A stretch of 64,000 bases of DNA, taken from contig NZ_SKCD01000013.1 of assembly GCF_006542765.1 (NCBI RefSeq), forward strand, positions 62,001 to 126,000, given 5' to 3'. This stretch comes from Paenibacillus luteus. GTDB lineage: Bacteria > Bacillota > Bacilli > Paenibacillales > Paenibacillaceae. Below, in pieces: positions 49,828-59,246 of the stretch; position 1 is the first letter of the stretch, and the number at the start of each line of letters is the position of its first letter. The notes under the pieces were generated by a model, which saw only the letters and a list, made by a program, of their open reading frames with translations, searched no databases and was not told the DNA's origin. The translations under genes and the position numbers were made by a program.

Positions 49828-51659
49828 GCGAGCGCTACAATTCCGCTCCCGCTTATCGGCCGGGCGGGGGCATGGGCGGGATGAGGAAATTTGGGAACGG
49901 GGAGAAGGTGAAGCCTGCCCGCATTCTCGATATGTTCGTGCGCGTCTACACCCATGCGCGGCTGCAATGGCCGCTGCTGCTTGCGGCGGTCGTCTGCGTC
50001 ATCGCGATTTCGCTGCTCGAATTTATCGTTCCGCAATTAACGCGGATGACCATTGACCATATCATTCCGAATAAGCAGTTTGGCAAGCTGTTTCTGATCG
50101 GCGGCGGTGTGCTAGGTGCTGCGCTTGCGCTCGGTGCGCTGCGTTACATCAGCACGTCGCTTATGGCCTCCATCGGCCAAAAGGTACTCTATAACCTTCG
50201 CAACGATTTATATCGTCATATGCAAAGCCTTGATGTTTCATTCTTCGACCGCAACCGCACCGGCGACCTAATGTCGCGGGTCACGAACGACGTAAGCATT
50301 CTTCAGCAAATGATCTCCTCCAGCATGATGCAATTATTTACCGACTTTTTCACCTTTACGGCGATTGCCGTCTATATGCTATGGATTGATTGGAAGCTAA
50401 CGGTGCTGCTGCTGGCAACTTTTCCGTTCATGATTCTGACGACCCGTTTATTTGGCAAAAAAATGCGTGCCTCGTTCCGGACGGTTCAGGAATCCGTGGC
50501 TGATGTGAGCGACCATTTGCAAAATACGCTAACGGGCATACGTCTAATCAAATCGTTTACCGCAGAGGCCTACGAGTCGGATCGTTTCTCCGAGCGCACC
50601 CAGCGGAACATGGATGCGAATATTCAGGTGACCCGCTTAAGGGCGGCTTATGAACCTATCATAGATTTTCTAAACTATCTCGGCCTGGCCATCGTGCTCG
50701 TGTTCGGGGCATGGCTGGCGATGAATGACCAGATGACGGTTGGCACGATCGTCGCTTTTATTGCCTACTTGCGGCTGCTGCAAAATCCGATTCGCCATTT
50801 CAGCCGCATTATTAACACCATCCAGCAATCGGCCGCTGCTTACGAACGCATCATGGAGGTTATGAATACAGAGGCAGAAATTGTAGAGAAGAAGGATGCG
50901 AAGCGATTGCCGCAAGCGAGCGGCCATATCGTGTTCGACCACATCCATTTTGCTTATTCGGGCGATTCGACCATACTGAGCAACTTTTACTTAGAGCTTG
51001 AAGCGGGCAAGGTGACCGCGCTTGTCGGTTCATCCGGATCGGGGAAAACGACGATCGCGAGCCTGATTGCCCGGTTTTACGATCCGCAGTCGGGCGATAT
51101 AACGATTGACGGCTACTCGCTTAAGGACGTAACGCTTGCCTCCCTTAGAGAGCAAATCGGTATCGTCTCCCAGGATGTCGTTTTGTTTAATGGAACGATA
51201 GGCGAGAATATCCGCTACGGCAACCAAGAGGCTTCGCACGAGGAGGTCGTCGCCGCGGCGCAAGCAGCCAATGCAGCCGGGTTCATCGATTCCTTCCCGC
51301 TTGGCTACGACACTCCGATCGGTGAGCGCGGCGTGAAGCTCTCCGGCGGGCAGAAGCAGCGGCTTTCCATCGCCAGAGCAATTTTGAAAAACCCGCGGAT
51401 CATTATTTTGGATGAGGCAACGGCCTCGCTTGATACCGAGTCAGAGCAATACATTCAGGAGGCGCTGGCTCTGCTGCTTCAAGGCCGCACTTGCCTTGTT
51501 ATCGCCCATCGGCTGTCGACGATACGCCAGGCCGATCGGATATATGTGCTCGAGCAAGGACGGATTGCAGAGAGCGGAACGCATGACGAGCTGCTGCAGC
51601 TGCAAGGCCGCTACCATGAGCTGTATGAATTGCAATTTCCGCAAACGCAGGAAGCGTAA
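49824..51659 (+). CDS. ABC exporter, fused membrane and ATPase domains (homodimer type)
   Basis: A 611-aa half-transporter. It has six helices (~45-330) and an ATPase domain from about 360. Walker A is VGSSGSGKTTIASL, the signature VKLSGGQKQRLSIARAILKN, Walker B IIILDEATASLDTES with the catalytic Glu, and the H-loop IAHRLSTIR. All catalytic motifs are intact, so it should work as a homodimer like YfiB or MsbA. A Gly/Met-rich N-terminal stretch (YRPGGGMGGMRKFGNGEKVK) is unusual. It follows padR with an ATGA overlap. Confidence 0.93.
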   Translation: MSERYNSAPAYRPGGGMGGMRKFGNGEKVKPARILDMFVRVYTHARLQWPLLLAAVVCVIAISLLEFIVPQLTRMTIDHIIPNKQFGKLFLIGGGVLGAALALGALRYISTSLMASIGQKVLYNLRNDLYRHMQSLDVSFFDRNRTGDLMSRVTNDVSILQQMISSSMMQLFTDFFTFTAIAVYMLWIDWKLTVLLLATFPFMILTTRLFGKKMRASFRTVQESVADVSDHLQNTLTGIRLIKSFTAEAYESDRFSERTQRNMDANIQVTRLRAAYEPIIDFLNYLGLAIVLVFGAWLAMNDQMTVGTIVAFIAYLRLLQNPIRHFSRIINTIQQSAAAYERIMEVMNTEAEIVEKKDAKRLPQASGHIVFDHIHFAYSGDSTILSNFYLELEAGKVTALVGSSGSGKTTIASLIARFYDPQSGDITIDGYSLKDVTLASLREQIGIVSQDVVLFNGTIGENIRYGNQEASHEEVVAAAQAANAAGFIDSFPLGYDTPIGERGVKLSGGQKQRLSIARAILKNPRIIILDEATASLDTESEQYIQEALALLLQGRTCLVIAHRLSTIRQADRIYVLEQGRIAESGTHDELLQLQGRYHELYELQFPQTQEA

Positions 51660-51692
51660 CCCCATTCTTTTAGATGAGGAAGTGATCCTTTA

Positions 51693-53456
51693 TTGAGACC
51701 CAAAAGAATACTCGCTGATTTTTTTCGGAAAACATGGCATTTTTATCTGATCTCGATTCTGTTCCATTTGGTCGCCAACGTCATTAACGTTTTTTATCCG
51801 AAGGTGCTGGGAGACTTTACGGATAAACTGGAGCAAGGCTTATTAACCGGCGGTTTGGTTGTCGACTTCAGCTTGCTGCTTCTGGTGATTGGCGTTGGTC
51901 ACGTGCTGTTTAATGGCCTCGCGATGTATCTGATTATGTATGTGGGCAGACGGTTTGAATACATGGTTCGGCAAGGCTTATTTCGACATTTTACGGCTAT
52001 GGGCGAGCGATTTTATTCGAAAAACGGCGTCGGCAAGTTGCTCAGCTATTTTATGAACGATGTTACGGCGGTGCGGGAGTCGATCTCCATGGGCGTGAAC
52101 TCAACGGCGAACGCAACGATGATGCTCGTGGCGGCTGTTACGATGATGCTAATCATTCATATTCCTTATTATTTAATATTGGCATCGTTATTTCCGCTCT
52201 TGCTTATTCCGGCCATCGTCGTTTATTTAGGACCAATTATTAGGAAGAGATCAATGGAGGTACAGGAAGCGCTCGGTACGATGACAGAAACGGCTGAGGA
52301 GCAGTTCGGAGGCATCCGCGTAACGAAAAAATTCGCGGTGGAAGACATTATGAACGTGCGCTTCGGAAAAACCGTCGATAAAATTCGGCATCACCAGCTG
52401 CGGCTCGTGCGCGTGTCGTCTTTTTTTCAGGCGCTGATTCCGTTTCTCGGGGCGATATCCCTTATCGTTGCTCTAGCCTTCGGCGGTTACCTCACCCTTA
52501 CCAAGCAGATTACGTTAGGCAATTTCGTTGCGCTAACGCTATATATTCGAATGCTGATGAATCCGCTTCAGCAAATCGGAAATGTCATTAATACGATTCA
52601 GCGCTCGCGCGCTTCACTGGATCGCCTGAACGGCTTGTTAGCCCAGCGCTCGGATATTGCGGAGCCTGAGCATACCAAGACGGTCAACTTGACCCAAGCG
52701 GGCATTAGCGTCCAGAACTTGTCTTTTCGCTACGATGAGGCTTCGAACCCCGTGCTTAAAAATATTAGCCTGAGCGTTAAGCAAGGAACGACTCTTGGCA
52801 TTATCGGGCGTACGGGCAGCGGCAAAACCACCTTAATGAAGCTGCTGCTGCGCACCTATGATCCGCCGCCGGGCACTATTATGTACGGCAGCACGGATGT
52901 ACGGGAAATGTCGCTGGAGAGCCTGCGCACACAGATCGCGTACGTGCCGCAGGACGGATTTTTGTTCAGCACGACAATCAGGGAAAATATCGCTTTCTCC
53001 AACCGGGAGCGGGAGCTTGGTGCGGTCGAGGCTGCAGCTAAGCATGCCCAGATCTACGACAACATTGTCGATCTGCCAAATAAATTCGAAACGCGGCTCG
53101 GCGAGCGGGGCTTGACGCTTTCGGGCGGCCAGCGCCAGCGGACCAGCCTTGCGCGAGGCATCATAAAGGATGCTCCGGTCATGCTTCTTGACGATAGCGT
53201 CAGCGCTGTCGACGCGGTCACGGAGAAGGATATTATTGACGCGATTCAGACGCAGCGCAGCGGCAAGACGACGATTATCATCGCGCACCGCATCAGCGCA
53301 ATTAAACATGCCGATGAAATCATCGTGCTCGATGAAGGCGAGATTGTGCAGCGCGGCACGCATACGGAACTATTGGAGCAGCAAGGACTCTATGCGACGC
53401 TTCATGCGATACAGGAGGAGGGGAGTCAACATGCGACCGGCACAAGCCATTCATAA
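51693..53456 (+). CDS. heterodimeric ABC exporter subunit, BmrC/YheI type
   Basis: A 587-aa half-transporter. Walker A is IGRTGSGKTTLMKLLL, the canonical signature LTLSGGQRQRTSLARGIIKD, and Walker B reads VMLLDDSVSAVDAVTEKDII, with Asp where the catalytic Glu should be. That replacement is the mark of the degenerate site in heterodimeric exporters such as BmrCD, YheI/YheH and LmrCD. TTG at 51693 has GAGGAAGTG upstream. The stop lies 26 nt inside the next gene, its natural partner. Confidence 0.92.
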   Translation: MRPKRILADFFRKTWHFYLISILFHLVANVINVFYPKVLGDFTDKLEQGLLTGGLVVDFSLLLLVIGVGHVLFNGLAMYLIMYVGRRFEYMVRQGLFRHFTAMGERFYSKNGVGKLLSYFMNDVTAVRESISMGVNSTANATMMLVAAVTMMLIIHIPYYLILASLFPLLLIPAIVVYLGPIIRKRSMEVQEALGTMTETAEEQFGGIRVTKKFAVEDIMNVRFGKTVDKIRHHQLRLVRVSSFFQALIPFLGAISLIVALAFGGYLTLTKQITLGNFVALTLYIRMLMNPLQQIGNVINTIQRSRASLDRLNGLLAQRSDIAEPEHTKTVNLTQAGISVQNLSFRYDEASNPVLKNISLSVKQGTTLGIIGRTGSGKTTLMKLLLRTYDPPPGTIMYGSTDVREMSLESLRTQIAYVPQDGFLFSTTIRENIAFSNRERELGAVEAAAKHAQIYDNIVDLPNKFETRLGERGLTLSGGQRQRTSLARGIIKDAPVMLLDDSVSAVDAVTEKDIIDAIQTQRSGKTTIIIAHRISAIKHADEIIVLDEGEIVQRGTHTELLEQQGLYATLHAIQEEGSQHATGTSHS

Positions 53457-55314
53457 TTGGCAGGCGGATCAGAAAGGCGATCCCAATATGCCCGAACAGA
53501 AGCCAGAGTATATATCGGCCTTCCGTACGCTATCCGGCTACGCTAGACCGCATCTGTGGTCCTTTATTGGCGTGTTTTGCTGCACGCTGATTGCGATTTT
53601 ATCGGATTTGCTGCAGCCTTTTTTAATGAAAATCGCGTTTGACGATCATTTATTTACAGGCAAGGCGGAATATAAAGGCTTGATTACGATCTGTATCGTC
53701 TATTTGGGCTTATCCTTATCGAGCTTTCTGTTTACCTATCTGCAAAGCAATCTGCTTCAAAATATCGGTCAGAGCATTGTGTCCCGGATCCGCAAGCAGC
53801 TATTTGGACACATTTTGAAGCAGTCTATGCGCTATTTCGACCGGATGTCGAGCGGCAGTCTGATCACCCATGTATCGAGCGATACGGAGGCGCTTAACCA
53901 GTTTTTTAATCAGGTGCTGCTAAGCCTTTTCCGGGATGGGCTGACGCTCATCTTCATCATCGTGCTGATGTTTCAGCTGGATACGAAGCTTGCGCTGTAC
54001 TGCTTGATTTTACTGCCGATCATATGGCTTATTGCCATCGGCTTCCGCTCGTTTATGCGCACGACCTACCAGATTGCGAGAACGAGGCTGTCACGTATGG
54101 TCGCATTTGTAGCTGAGAATTTGTCCGGCATGAACCTGGTACAGGTGTTCCATCAGCAGAAGGAGCAGCAGAAGCAATTCGACGAGCGTAATGGCCTTTA
54201 TTTCAAAGCCAATCTTCGGGAGATACGGACGAATGTCGTTTTTGGCCGGACCTTTGATATTTTGAGCAACTTGTCCGTTGCGCTTGTTGTCTGGATCGGC
54301 GGGCATGCGGTGCTTGGCAAACAGCTGGAATTTGGCGTATTGTATGCGTTCATTACGTATATCCGTCAGTTTTTCCAGCCGATCAATACGATTACCCAGC
54401 AGTGGAACACACTGCAGTCGGCGACAGTTGCGATTACGAGAATATGGAGCGTGTTCGCCAATAAGCCGGACGTTACGGACCGGTTGCAGGAGCCAGTCGA
54501 TTTGCAAAAAACGGAAGACGGCGAAGAGGCCGATGAGCGTCAGGCTACGCTATCGGGCATTCGCTTGGAGCAGGTGAAGGGGCGTATCGATTTTGACCGC
54601 ATCTCCTTCTCCTATGAAGAAGGAATTCCAATTATCCGGGATTTGGATTTGCATATTAATTCGGGCGAGCTCATTGGCGTCGTGGGAACGACTGGAGCAG
54701 GCAAAAGCTCGTTGATCAGCTTGTTATGCCGCTTCTATGACGTGAAGGAAGGCAGTATCCGTATCGATGAGACCGATGTCCGCGACATTCCGCAAGCCAC
54801 TCTGCATCGCCTTATTGGGCTGGTGCAGCAGGAGCCGTATCTGTATTCCGGCAGCATTATCGAGAATGTCCGGATGTTCGACGATTCGATCTCTCGCGAG
54901 GAGGTCATTCGCGCCTGCGAATTTGTAGGAGCGGATGCGATTATTGCGAAGCTGAAAAACGGCTACGATACGAAGCTTTCGGAGCGCGGCAGCGGCTTGT
55001 CCGCGGGCGAACGCCAGCTGATTTCTTTTGCGAGAATTATCGTGTTCAAGCCTAAGGTGCTTATTCTGGATGAAGCGAGCGCCAATCTCGATTCCCATAC
55101 CGAGCAGCTGATTCAGAATGCGCTTCAGGTGGTGTCGCAGGACCGGACGACGATTGTTATTGCGCACCGACTGTCAACGATTATGCAGGCAGACCGCATT
55201 ATTGTCATGAGCCATGGTGAGATCGTGGAGCAGGGCAATCATCAGGAGCTGCTGGAGCATGACGGACATTATAAAGAGCTGTATGAGCACTCGCAGGGCA
55301 ATGTTGCTGTCTAG
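53431..55314 (+). CDS. heterodimeric ABC exporter subunit, BmrD/YheH type
   Basis: A 627-aa half-transporter starting at ATG 53431 (AGGAGGAGGGGAG just upstream). Six helices (~40-320) precede an ATPase domain in which Walker A is VGTTGAGKSSLISLLC. The signature is SGLSAGERQLISFARIIVFK (LSAGE instead of LSGGQ), and Walker B LILDEASANLDSHTEQ has the catalytic Glu. This complements the upstream subunit: one composite site is active and the other degenerate. The motifs match YheH/BmrD. It is likely to export drugs or lipids. A longer frame to 53170 overlaps yheI and is not real. Confidence 0.92.
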   Translation: MRPAQAIHNWQADQKGDPNMPEQKPEYISAFRTLSGYARPHLWSFIGVFCCTLIAILSDLLQPFLMKIAFDDHLFTGKAEYKGLITICIVYLGLSLSSFLFTYLQSNLLQNIGQSIVSRIRKQLFGHILKQSMRYFDRMSSGSLITHVSSDTEALNQFFNQVLLSLFRDGLTLIFIIVLMFQLDTKLALYCLILLPIIWLIAIGFRSFMRTTYQIARTRLSRMVAFVAENLSGMNLVQVFHQQKEQQKQFDERNGLYFKANLREIRTNVVFGRTFDILSNLSVALVVWIGGHAVLGKQLEFGVLYAFITYIRQFFQPINTITQQWNTLQSATVAITRIWSVFANKPDVTDRLQEPVDLQKTEDGEEADERQATLSGIRLEQVKGRIDFDRISFSYEEGIPIIRDLDLHINSGELIGVVGTTGAGKSSLISLLCRFYDVKEGSIRIDETDVRDIPQATLHRLIGLVQQEPYLYSGSIIENVRMFDDSISREEVIRACEFVGADAIIAKLKNGYDTKLSERGSGLSAGERQLISFARIIVFKPKVLILDEASANLDSHTEQLIQNALQVVSQDRTTIVIAHRLSTIMQADRIIVMSHGEIVEQGNHQELLEHDGHYKELYEHSQGNVAV

Positions 55315-55377
55315 CGAGCAGGCTTAACCGATATCGGCACGCGCCGCAAGGCCTTTAACATATAGGAGGTAGGTAAG

Positions 55378-56322
55378 ATGAGTCTCGTGGTCGATAATAT
55401 TACCGAATTAATTGGAAACACTCCGCTCGTGCGTCTGAAAAAAATAGTGCCGGAGGGCAGCGCGGAAATTTTACTGAAGCTGGAATTTTTTAATCCAGGC
55501 AGCAGCGTCAAGGACCGCATCGCAATCAGCATTATTGAGGAAGCGGAACGCGAAGGAAAGCTGAAACCGGGCGATACGATTATTGAAGCGACAAGCGGCA
55601 ATACGGGCATTGGCATCGCGTTGGTCGCGGCAGCGAGAGGCTACAAGGCGATTCTAGTCATGCCGGAGACGATGAGCTTGGAGCGCCGCAATCTGCTGCG
55701 CGCCTATGGCGCGGAGCTTGTGTTGACGCCGGGCCCTGAAGGCATGAAGGGCGCCATTCGGACGGCGCAGGAGCTGCAGGCGAAGCATCCGGATTATTTT
55801 CCGGCGCTGCAGTTCGACAATCCCGCCAATGCTAAAATCCACCGCGAAACGACCGGCCCTGAAATCGTCAGGGCGATCGACTCGCTCGGCGGCAGCTTGG
55901 ACGGCTTTGTGGCGGGTGTTGGCACAGGCGGTACGATTACGGGCGCGGGCGAAGTACTGCGTGAGCGCTTCCCTCATATTCACATCGCAGCAGTGGAGCC
56001 AGCCGCTTCTCCGGTATTATCCGGCGGGCCGCCGGGGCTGCATAAGATTCAGGGCATTGGCGCAGGCTTCGTCCCGTCCATTCTGGACACGGACGTTTAT
56101 AACGAAATTATCCAAGTCAGCAACGAGGATGCTTTCGAGACGGCAAGAAGAGTGGCGAAGGAGGAGGGCATCCTCGGCGGCATCTCTTCCGGCGCAGCCA
56201 TATTCGCAGCAGTTCAACTAGCCCAGAAGCTCGGTACAGGCAAGCGCGTAGTCGCTATCATACCGAGCAACGGCGAACGCTACCTGTCAACGGTGCTCTA
56301 CCAACAGGAGCAGCAGCTATAA
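55378..56322 (+). CDS. cysK: cysteine synthase A (O-acetylserine sulfhydrylase)
   Basis: A 314-aa PLP enzyme. The PLP lysine is in [11 protein letters not shown], the acetylserine loop is [10 protein letters not shown], and the phosphate loop is [25 protein letters not shown] and the N-terminal [16 protein letters not shown] are further CysK hallmarks. It makes cysteine from O-acetylserine and sulfide, the end point for sulfur released from sulfonates. TAGGAGGTAGG lies upstream. It begins 63 nt after the exporter operon with no hairpin between, so it may be partly co-transcribed; no promoter was recognised. Confidence 0.95.
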   Translation: MSLVVDNITELIGNTPLVRLKKIVPEGSAEILLKLEFFNPGSSVKDRIAISIIEEAEREGKLKPGDTIIEATSGNTGIGIALVAAARGYKAILVMPETMSLERRNLLRAYGAELVLTPGPEGMKGAIRTAQELQAKHPDYFPALQFDNPANAKIHRETTGPEIVRAIDSLGGSLDGFVAGVGTGGTITGAGEVLRERFPHIHIAAVEPAASPVLSGGPPGLHKIQGIGAGFVPSILDTDVYNEIIQVSNEDAFETARRVAKEEGILGGISSGAAIFAAVQLAQKLGTGKRVVAIIPSNGERYLSTVLYQQEQQL

Positions 56323-57001
56323 GGACGATTCTTCAACGATGGTGAGCAGGTATGGGATGGTTTACAATCTGTTTTATAGTTTGTAGTTGTAGCACCTTCG
56401 CTTATGCTGCTTATGCGCTGGATAGCAGCTTTGCTAGACAACTGCGCCTGCGATGAGGTAATGGTGGTTGGCTAGTTGTTAAGTAGCTGCGATTGAACTT
56501 AGGTGCCTGGCAGTAGGTTAGTAGTGAAGCTGCATATGTACTGAGTTGGCTGGCAGTAGGTTAGTAGTGAAGCTGCATATGTACTGAGTTGGCTGGCAGT
56601 AGGTTAGTAGTGAAGCTGCGCTTGTACTGAGGTGGCAGTAAGTTAATTGTAAAGCTGCGATTAAAATTAGGTGGTAGTAAGTAAGTTGAGAGGCTGAGTT
56701 TGTACTTATGAGACTGCGATTGTAGTAAGATAGCGGTGGTTTTGAGAAGCTGCGTATGTACTTAGGTAGGGTAGATTATTGATGAGGCTACACTTGTAGG
56801 TAGATAATAGTAAGTTAGTCGAGAAGATATATTTACACAAGAGTGTAGACGGCTTGTTGAGAAGTTGCGTCTGTATTGTTTTGGAGAAAAGGCTATGGTG
56901 GATTTACAGATAAGTGCTGTAATTCTGCGGCGTACTTCATTGTTTCTAGTTTCAAGTAACCTTTTATGAATAATATTTTATGTGTATCACTAATTAATGT
57001 A
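56323..57001. repeat. degenerate 43-bp tandem repeats in a gene-free stretch
   Basis: From about 56471 to 56840 a unit like GGCAGTAGGTTAGTAGTGAA followed by GCTGCATATGTACTGAGTTG repeats with a 43-bp period (clearest at 56539 and 56582), decaying to the right. No frame with a ribosome site is present. Confidence 0.8.
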
Positions 57002-57003
57002 CG

Positions 57004-57051
57004 AGGCTGTCCCAGTAAGGCTAAGCGCCTGTGGGGACAGTCTTTCTTCTT
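57004..57051 (+). terminator. terminator-like hairpin
   Basis: AGGCTGTCCC (57004-57013) pairs with GGGACAGTCT (57034-57043, one G-U), followed by T-rich sequence. No gene clearly ends here, so it may be a remnant of a mobile or repeat unit. Confidence 0.5.
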
Positions 57052-57133
57052 ATGTCTCACAGTATTGGCAGAAAGGTCACAGCATATGAAGCAGAAATTA
57101 CGTAATGACTCACCAACAGGCACACAATCGCTT

Positions 57134-57480
57134 CATCCGAGGGAAATAGGTCTAAAAAATAGACCTATTTCATCTGAATCTGCCCGATTGGCAGAAATAG
57201 GTCTGAAAAATAGATCTAAATCAGCTCGATTCAGCAAAATGAGCACCAAAACGCCGCATCCGAGGGAAATAGGTCTAAAAAATAGATCTATTTCATCTGA
57301 ATCCGCCTGATTGGCAGAAATAGGTCTAAAAAGTAGATCTAAATCCGCTTCATTCAGCAAAATGAGCACCAAAACGCCGCATCCGAGGGAAATAGATCTA
57401 AAAAATAGACCTATTTCATCTGAATCTGCCCAATTGGCAGAAATAGGTCTAAAAAGTAGATCTAACTCAACGCCAGCCTA
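57134..57480. repeat. 123-bp tandem repeat with paired RGGTCT/AGAYCT hairpins, 2.8 copies
   Basis: CATCCGAGGGAAATAGRTCT recurs at 57134, 57257 and 57380 (exact 123-bp period, 41 codons). Each unit contains the perfect hairpin AAATAGGTCT...AGACCTATTT or a variant and a second half-site. One frame reads a 41-residue Arg/Lys/Ser repeat, but it is broken by TGA at 57308. It is related to the palindromes at 37740-38200. Confidence 0.88.
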
Positions 57481-57874
57481 CTCTATGGCGGTTCATGCGC
57501 CTGCTAGGGGCAGAGAAAGGATAACTTCATCTGGAAGCGGGTGGGATGAAATGCTCATCCAACACAAATTAGAATAGAAGTGGCGTATGATGAAACTTAG
57601 GCATGTACAAAGGTATTTTTGAAGGGTCAGTGACTATCGATTTGGCAAAGAAAGTTACTCTCAGACGAGCGAAGGAACATTGGCGCTGAACCTCATATCT
57701 CCTTATTATCATCAGTTGAAGAATTAGAGCCGCTTATTAAACCGATGCTTGCCTAACCGAGTGCGAAACTATTAAAATGAGTGAAGCGATCAAAGAGCGA
57801 GGATGGCCTGTGTCTAGCCAGTTTATGTTCCTCTTGCTTACCAGACTATTTAATAGAAAGAAGCAGATGCAGCA
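57481..57874. other. spacer before the AEC transporter, nothing recognised
   Basis: No gene, hairpin or repeat stands out. Short frames here lack ribosome sites. Confidence 0.5.
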
Positions 57875-58825
57875 ATGAGTATTTTCCTTCATATCCTGAT
57901 GTCGAATGTGCTTCCGATGGTCATTATGATCGGTCTTGGCATCGTAATTCAGCGGGCGTTCAAGCTGGATATCAAAACGTTATCGAAGCTCAATTTTTAT
58001 TTATTTTCTCCGGCGATCATGTTTAATTTGTTGTACAAAACGGATATCTCCGCTTCGGTCATTGGAAAGGTGTTATTTTTCTTCATTTTGTTTATGGTTG
58101 CCCAGTATTTGATTGTTGAAGCGGTCATTCGGCTTAGAAGCTACCAGCCCAGCATGAAAAGCGCTATGCGCAACAGCGTCCTGTTTTATAACAGCGCGAA
58201 TTACGGCATACCGCTCAATCAGCTCGCTTTTGCAGGAAACGAGAAAACGCTTGCCATACAGGTGCTCATTATGATGATGCAATCCCTTATCCCAAACACT
58301 TATGGCATCTATAACGTAAACGCCCACAAAGCGGATATGCGGACCATAATGCGGACCATCCTGTCCATGCCGATTATTTACGTGATTCCAATCGCTTTCC
58401 TATTAAGAGGGTTTGACGTTCCCATTCCGCAGCCGCTTGCGACGCCGCTCGGCTATCTCTCCGATGCGTTTATCGGTACCGCGCTCATAACACTCGGCGT
58501 CCAACTGGGCAACATGGAGTGGAAAATCAAACGCTCGCTGCTGATCGATGTGAGCATTTCGGGTATACTGAGGCTCGTTGCCGGACCACTGCTCGCTTGG
58601 TTGATCGTATGGCTGATGCAAATGAACGCGCTGCTCGGAATCGACAAGCTGACCGCTGCCGCGCTAATCGTCTCCTCTGCTGTTCCCACTTCGCTTAGCA
58701 GCGTATTGCTGGCAGTTGAGTTCGACAACGAGGCAGAGTTTGCCTCACAATCGGTGTTTGTATCTACGATTATAAGCATCCTCACGGTGACGGCTGTTAT
58801 TTTTTTCTTGCAGCTTGATATTTAA
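57875..58825 (+). CDS. AEC (auxin efflux carrier)-family transporter
   Basis: A 316-aa protein with about ten hydrophobic helices. The AEC layout shows in PMVIMIGLGIVIQRAFKLDI near the start, the half-way NYGIPLNQLAFAGNEKTLAI (conserved N.G.p...), GTALITLGVQLGNM, and the C-terminal LIVSSAVPTSLSSVLLAVEF. Members carry small organic acids or amino acids out of or into the cell. Here the substrate is open. The ribosome site is weak. A terminator follows right after the stop. Confidence 0.88.
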   Translation: MSIFLHILMSNVLPMVIMIGLGIVIQRAFKLDIKTLSKLNFYLFSPAIMFNLLYKTDISASVIGKVLFFFILFMVAQYLIVEAVIRLRSYQPSMKSAMRNSVLFYNSANYGIPLNQLAFAGNEKTLAIQVLIMMMQSLIPNTYGIYNVNAHKADMRTIMRTILSMPIIYVIPIAFLLRGFDVPIPQPLATPLGYLSDAFIGTALITLGVQLGNMEWKIKRSLLIDVSISGILRLVAGPLLAWLIVWLMQMNALLGIDKLTAAALIVSSAVPTSLSSVLLAVEFDNEAEFASQSVFVSTIISILTVTAVIFFLQLDI

Positions 58826-58827
58826 TA

Positions 58828-58876
58828 GAAGCAAAAGCCTTTCAAACCTGGTTAAGGGGAGAAGGCTTTTTTCTAT
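58828..58876 (+). terminator. intrinsic terminator after the AEC transporter
   Basis: AAAAGCCTTT pairs with AGAAGGCTTTT around CAAACCTGGTTAAGGGG, followed by T6. Confidence 0.8.
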
Positions 58877-59187
58877 GAAATCTATGGTTTTCAGGCTGGG
58901 AGAATCAAATGAGAGAGAGGTTTATTCTGCTTTTTTTTATGAAAGCCCCAGATTTCATGCCAGGGAAGCGGCTAGGAGCAAGGAACGTGTGGGTAGAAAC
59001 CGGAACCTTCCTGCAGGAGGCAGTTGATAACTATATTTATTTCACTCAGATAGCAATTCCCATGGATTGCCCTCCCCTTTAATTCAAAAAGCGGGTTTCG
59101 ATAGTCTTGAGTAGAGATAACCATAAGTTTTTACTCTAACATACTCATTATATAACCCCTCATGAATATCACCTTCACCATAAGTCG

Positions 59188-59216
59188 TTTACACGATTGA
59201 ATAGAAAAAATAGATA
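59188..59216 (+). promoter_or_regulatory. sigma-A promoter of the MacAB-like operon
   Basis: TTTACA (59188-59193), 17 nt, TAGATA (59211-59216). Transcription would begin near 59223, which favours the ATG at 59247 over a TTG at 59220. Confidence 0.65.
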
Positions 59217-59246
59217 GTCTTGTGCAGATGGCTGGACGGGGTTAAA

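Noticed and set aside
53170..53430. N-terminal extension of the third ABC exporter
   Set aside because: It is Arg/Ser-rich antiframe sequence inside the previous gene; AGGAGGAGGGGAG before ATG 53431 marks the real start.
56471..57051. Insertion-sequence remnant
   Set aside because: No transposase-like frame, terminal inverted repeats or target duplications could be seen; only tandem repeats and one hairpin.
56966..57577. Coding frames through the 123-bp repeats (Arg/Lys/Ser-rich 41-residue repeats)
   Set aside because: An in-frame TGA interrupts them, ribosome sites are missing, and the same hairpins occur in a clearly non-coding spacer at 37.7-38.2 kb.
58815..59027. 70-aa frame after the AEC transporter
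   Set aside because: It runs through the intrinsic terminator and starts with TTG inside the preceding gene.
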